A DNA stretch of 64,000 nt from assembly GCA_037074705.1 (NCBI GenBank), contig CM073590.1, positions 52,231,895-52,295,894 on the forward strand, given 5' to 3'. This DNA is from Zhengitettix transpicula (lineage: Eukaryota; Arthropoda; Insecta; Orthoptera; Tetrigidae). Shown one piece after another: positions 59,405 to 64,000 of the stretch. Under the pieces are notes generated by a model that was given only the letters and a program-made list of their open reading frames with translations, did not search any database and was not told the DNA's origin. Position 1 is the stretch's first letter, and each line of letters begins with the position of its first letter. A program made the position numbers and the translations under genes.

Positions 59405-60170
59405 CGTGTACGGAGTAATAAGTTCTACTTACAAGAAAAGGTTTACACTCCTTGACGAATGAGTTGTAGTTGTTGATTTTCTTTACATGTTCAAAAAGGC
59501 TGTTAAATAGTGCGATGCCGGAATAATGAACGCTGTGCTCGTAGAGACTGAGGCTGTGCTTGTCAGACCTGAGAACTGAACGGTTCCTCCATCATTTTCC
59601 CCGTTACTTGCAAAAACGTTCAAGTTGCGTTTAACAAATTTTAGTATTTCTAATATGTAAGCGCTCGGTAGAGTCAGGATATGGAACAGCGGCCTGCAGC
59701 TTTCTCTAGCATCTGAACCTGATATAATTCTAATGGCTCGTTTTTGCAGTTTGAAAACATCCACACTACGAGAACAATTGCCCCAGTTGGCAATACCGTA
59801 GCACATATGTGAAAGAAAGTAGGCAAAATAGTCTAGTGAAGCTGTTTTGGTATCAACTTGTTGCATCAATAGTCTCAATGAGTAACAAACAGAACTAAGT
59901 TTGAGCACAAGGCATCAATGTGCAAGTTCCATTTTAATTTACTATCGACCTTTAAGCCGAGGAAATTTGCATGGCCTGAGAACTTATCCGTTACGATGTT
60001 GTTGGTTTCTGTTGTAAACCGAACTAACTTAGTTTTCTGTACATTAAGTGTTAATTTATTGGCAGCGTACCATTTATTTAGGTTTATAGGTGCAGTCTAA
60101 ATCTTCGCATTGAAATTATTTAAACCAATGTCCGTAATTAACTAATTAGTGTCATCTGCGTATAAAACAG
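59405..60170 (-). pseudogene. CR1/Jockey-like LINE reverse transcriptase relic
   Basis: The minus strand starts at the catalytic box VLYADDTN (YADD at 60162-60151), then KWYAANKLTLNVQKTKLV and FLGLKVDSKLKWNLHID. A frameshift near 59905 leads to YFAYFLSHMCYGIANWGNC, FKLQKRAIRIISG, a ESCRPLFHILTLPS block and LEILKFVKRNLNVFASNG. A last shift gives LYEHSVHYSGIALFNSL and YYSVHEFL near 59405-59540. This covers palm to C-terminus of one LINE protein in three frame pieces. Same family as 14330-14780. Sequence 5' of YADD is absent. Confidence 0.85.
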
Positions 60171-62749
60171 ATTTTATGAACTACAGACTGATAAATAACG
60201 ACAAGGAGTAGTAAATATTTAAAAAAATTATGTGTACCTTTCATAATCAAGTCTTTTCACTATTATTTTTAATATAGGACAAACCAAAATTAAACTTGGG
60301 CCGTGCGTGCTTCATTTAATCAATTTAAGTTTATTTATGAATACGTGGAAATTTTAGTGGTCAAAGAAAATGGCCGTCAAAAACAGCAGGTTTGTTGTTT
60401 TTCCTGTTGGGGTGTTTCTAGGAAGCTGGACAACGGATGGTGGTAGTCTTGACGGGAACGAGAGGACTCCCCAAGTTGAGATCTCTTGAAGTGACGAATC
60501 ATGGCGATTCGAAACCGCTAGAGGAGGTGACGGGTCGAGGATCTAGACACTGAAGTTCGTTGTTTGATGCAGACGGGAGAGTAGAGACTGAAGTAGCGAT
60601 TGGAGATAGACAGTAGTGTGTAGGCTGAGCTAGTCGTTTGAGTAAGACCTGAAGAGGAGACGGAGCCCTGTGACCATCCTGAATTCAGGGAACACATCTT
60701 GCTCGGCATCGTTCCATGTTGCAGGAAATCGGGAGTAGTAGCCTATTATTTTACCACTATTCTGCCTTCATACATTTTGCACGCAGGGTACACGTAAAAT
60801 TTTAGTAGGTCAAAGCTAGATTCTGTTCCCTGAAAGGAGTCTCATAGTTTTTTTAATTGTGTAGTTAAGCTAATATGAGTATGGAGATATGATTGAACAT
60901 TAGGAGACATTATTATACACGAACTCGTCTATAATAGTTAAAAAATAGTTCAATTTGTTCACCTTAATTAATATTCAATCTTTCATAATATTGAATCTCT
61001 CCACTCAGAAATAAAATGATTGTTACTTCTTTTAATATAAAAAAATATTTAAAGCTTAAAATTATTCAAAACAATCACTTTAAATGTAATGTTTTCAAAG
61101 GTGGAATTGCAAAAATCTGGTCACTTTTAAAAAAAATTAAAACGTATACATGTTGGTTTTAAGGAACTGAAATTTATTACATTTTTAAGTTTGATTAACA
61201 GTAGCTGGGATTTCATTCGAAAGGAGTGTTGTGAATTTAAATGTTTCAATTATATATATATATATACTTTTATATATATATATATATAATTTTGTATATA
61301 TTAAAATTTCCGAATAAACTCTACTTCTCAAAAACTTATAAATTATAAGACTGGATATATTTACTTAGTTGAAAACAAGAATTGTTTAGGATTATATAAG
61401 AACTCATAATGTGCGGAGAACAATTGTAATCAACACATTACCCGTACTGTGGATGGACAGGAAGAATCAATAAGCAAGAAATATGAACAAAGAAAAGTTT
61501 CTGATACAGTCCCTGCAAAATACACAACGGAAATGACAAAGCTCCGACCCAATTTCCGCTTCGCTGTTAGATCTTAGTTCTGAGCCAAAAAGTCATCCGC
61601 TTTCTCGTCTGAATTACATGGGTGCACGCAAATGGTTTTAGGTTCCAACATACAAAATACATCAGACACATTATGGGTAACAAAATACAGTTTATGTATG
61701 TTCGCCCACAACATATTGGCGCTATTTATTTTACGATTCTTCTGAATAGTTGGGATTGAAATATGTCACAGCAAATATCTTAACATTGAATTAGCAGCCT
61801 ACATATATCTACTCTTATAAAATTTCTCTTGGGCATATTGCATTTCGTCTCTGTCAATATCACAGTTAGAAATACCAGACAAATTAATCGGAACATTAAT
61901 AGATTAATTTGCGGGATTTGTTCAAATGTTTTATGAGCTTCTGAAGGTTTGCCATCCACGATTTTCATTGTTCCGTAGATAAACGGCTGCCCTTTGAATG
62001 AGGCAATTATTCTGCACGGCTTCTTAGTTCTCATTTTGATATGAGTGATTCATTTATTTCTAATGTGTCTCCGGTAACAACATATCAGAGCAAATGTAAA
62101 CATGTATGAATTATTAAGGCACCGTGGCGCGCAGAAATGTACTTTGTAGCGCTGAATTATTGAACGCGTTCTCCAGAGAATGGCTTCCTGCACGTTGTCG
62201 AGTTAAGTCCCGTACCTCACGCACAGCCACACATGCATTCCTAATCGCCAGCCTCTTCCTAAGCAAGTGCTGTCTGTCTTGCGTGCTTGTAATTCTATAG
62301 CGCAAAAAAAAAAGAGAAAACGATGCGAGCGCTAAAACCGTTGCTGGAGGGTGAAAACGAGTATTCAAAGTCAGAGTTCAACAGAAACGATAAATCACAT
62401 GCCACCGGTTGAATCATTTACATGGTTTAAACTTAACAGAAGTGAAAATAAAATGGGATCATTTAATGCATAAGATATTTCAATAAAATGATTCATAAAT
62501 AAATTAAGTATATACAATTACAGTCGTAAGGTCATTAAAAATTATTCAACGCTTTCCACCAGTTTAAATATTTGCGAAAATTAAAAAACTTAGGCAATGA
62601 ATTTTTCAGCACTAGATTTCAATTTTTTTCCTCATGTTTACTTTTGGATGGATTGGCGACTGTTGATTTCATTACGGCAGTGGTGCGTTTGACGAGTGAA
62701 AAGGAATCAGAACCAGAGTTAAAGGAAAGTCTCTGATACCTAGCCAATA
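60171..62749. other. AT-rich with two GC-richer patches
   Basis: 60400-60720 is purine-rich on the plus strand with a 63-codon minus-strand frame. 62120-62370 holds an 84-codon minus-strand frame and A(11). Neither is recognised. A split (TA)n lies at 61250-61290. Confidence 0.4.
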
Positions 62750-63115
62750 AGATCAGGACTACCTCAAGGAATTATTATTACACACGTCATATTTAACATT
62801 AAAACCATTACTCCTAAATGGTACTTTTGCTGACGACATAATGACATTAGATAGCTAGTCACAATCAGCCTTATATTGCAATACTCTATCTACAATACCA
62901 CATAAATTTACTGCAAGGTTGGACAAAAAAAATTGAAAATAAAAATTAAAGAAATAAACGCATCTACCTTTTTTCACTTTGAAAAAGCCAATGCCCACAT
63001 GTATCATTTAATAATATAGTAATACCCAAACCGCTGTCACCACAATACTTCGCAATACATTTCGACAAAAGACTAACATGGAGAGAAAATATCGCGAAAG
63101 ATACAAAGACTTATT
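62750..63115 (+). pseudogene. LINE reverse transcriptase relic
   Basis: The plus strand reads SGLPQGIIITHVIFNI (about 62754-62800), GTFADDIMTLDS (catalytic ADD at 62829-62837), LLQGWTKKIENK, then IPKPLSPQYFAIHFDKRLTWRENIAK (about 63025-63100; written here as a guide, in shifted frames). These are the palm and connecting blocks of a Jockey/I-type reverse transcriptase in correct order, broken by shifts and stops. It lies tail to tail with the minus-strand LINE at 63227-64000. Confidence 0.75.
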
Positions 63116-63226
63116 TTTTAATTTTAATTTTAATCGCGTCAACCTGTTGGTTATTGACGACCCTCTAAAAGAATTTACATAATTAAGTTACAGCAGGTTA
63201 GAAAATTTCCAATTGTGAACAACGTT

Positions 63227-64000
63227 TCAAATAGCGGACGTCAGTTTTGCGTCGGAGACGAACTCCAGGAGGCTCTTGATCGCCGTGGTGTGTATACAGA
63301 AATCTTCTCTAGAGAACTCGGCTAAAGTCCTCCTGCGTATATCCTCATACTTTGTGCATTCAAATAGATATGCTGGATGGCGAGGGCTTGATCACATACA
63401 TCACAGGTGGACTGATCTGTTCTGGAAAAAAGATATTCGTGAGTGATTTGGGTATGGAAATATCTAATTCTGGAGATTATTATTTGTTGTTTTCTTGAGA
63501 TGTTGTTGAGGTGGCACAGATCTGCTGATACTTGCAGGTTCTGATGGAAGAAGCCGATATTTCCTCCTCTCCTCGTGTCCTGCCAGCTACCCTCCACTTT
63601 TCCTGTACATTCATTTAGAATGTCCGAGGCTGTACAGGTTGGGGCTTCGAACAATGGTAGATCTTCCTGTGCAGTGGCCGCCAGTGCGTCCACCTCCTCG
63701 TTTCCCTGCGATGCCCGCATGAGCCGGGATCCAGACAAGCTGCACGGATTTCCCTCGCGAACTGTTGAGATGTAGGTTAGCTCTGATGACGTTGATGGAA
63801 CCATTCCTAATGTTAGAGTCTCGAAAGTGCTTTAGTGATTGCAAAGAGTCTGTTAGGATCATAATTCTGTTGATTGAAGATTACAGGCAGTATTCAACTG
63901 CCATTGCTATGGCGAAGGTTTCAGCGGTGGTGCTAGAAGCAAGATTATTGATGGCTATTTTCCTGTTGAAGTTGGGAAGAATCACCGCACAGGTAGTGCC
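63227..64000 (-). pseudogene. LINE ORF2 RNase H domain and zinc knuckle, runs off window
   Basis: Minus-strand order: an RNase H start (TTAETFAIAMAVEYCL, about 63890-63930, with an in-frame stop after it), MILTDSLQSLKHF (catalytic Asp), LVWIPAHAGIAG, then after a frameshift GNEEVDALAATA (catalytic Asp). Next come ISRIRYFHTQITHEYLFSR, CDVCDQALAIQH and, after another shift, LFECTKYEDIRRR, completing a CCHC zinc knuckle. The stop is at 63229-63227. This is the C-terminus of an I-superfamily-type LINE; the reverse transcriptase should lie beyond 64000. At least three lesions make it inactive. Related to 3806-4130. Confidence 0.85.

Noticed and set aside
1..64000. CRISPR arrays, bacterial operons, phage or plasmid features
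   Set aside because: No spaced direct repeats, no ribosome-binding-site-led ORFs and no long coding density; the DNA is clearly eukaryotic.

Overview
This is a eukaryotic, arthropod-type stretch of AT-rich DNA. I find no host gene that I can defend. The relics point to an insect: mariner (DD34D), Jockey- and CR1-like LINEs, a Ty3/Gypsy pol fragment, a Penelope-like element, Helitron-like ends, tRNA-derived SINEs and many (TA)n microsatellites. Long repeat-laden intergenic DNA of this kind is common in large insect genomes such as cockroaches, termites, stick insects or locusts. The species call is inference only.

Layout. 0-2 kb: twin CRE palindrome, LINE relic, SINE. 2.6-3.1 kb: small GC-rich island with an RFX X-box-like site. 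3.8-7 kb: nest of minus-strand retroelement fossils (RNase H LINE tail, Jockey-like RT, Gypsy RNase H and integrase flanked by a 91-bp direct repeat). 9.5-10.5 kb: about 1-kb LTR-like element beside a (TA)n(TG)n tract. 11.5-16 kb: SINE with target duplication, two copies of an unclassified dispersed repeat (called R450 here), an almost complete mariner with both TIRs, and a CR1-like LINE tail. 16-24 kb: mostly featureless AT-rich DNA with one foldback element, one Helitron-like block and one miniature DDE transposon. 24-33.4 kb: third R450 copy, second LTR-like element, a mariner remnant with a nested foldback, another foldback, and a Penelope-like 3' part. 33.4-45 kb: AT-rich DNA broken by an inverted-repeat/LTR-like structure (39.5-40.7 kb) and a Helitron-like element (41.0-41.7 kb). 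45-54.7 kb: degraded mariner, Helitron-like ends including one with tandem 256-bp units, fourth R450 copy, third LTR end, and a DDE transposase relic. 57.8-64 kb: four LINE relics, the last running off the window.

Nothing here works as an operon or pathway. The common theme is layered insertion and decay. The most distinctive signals are a shared CTGAAGA...GAAACGTC motif in separate small foldback repeats, the four-copy R450 family with no recognised class, and an LTR family that abuts (TA)n tracts at all three loci and carries a primer-binding-like sequence at two of them.
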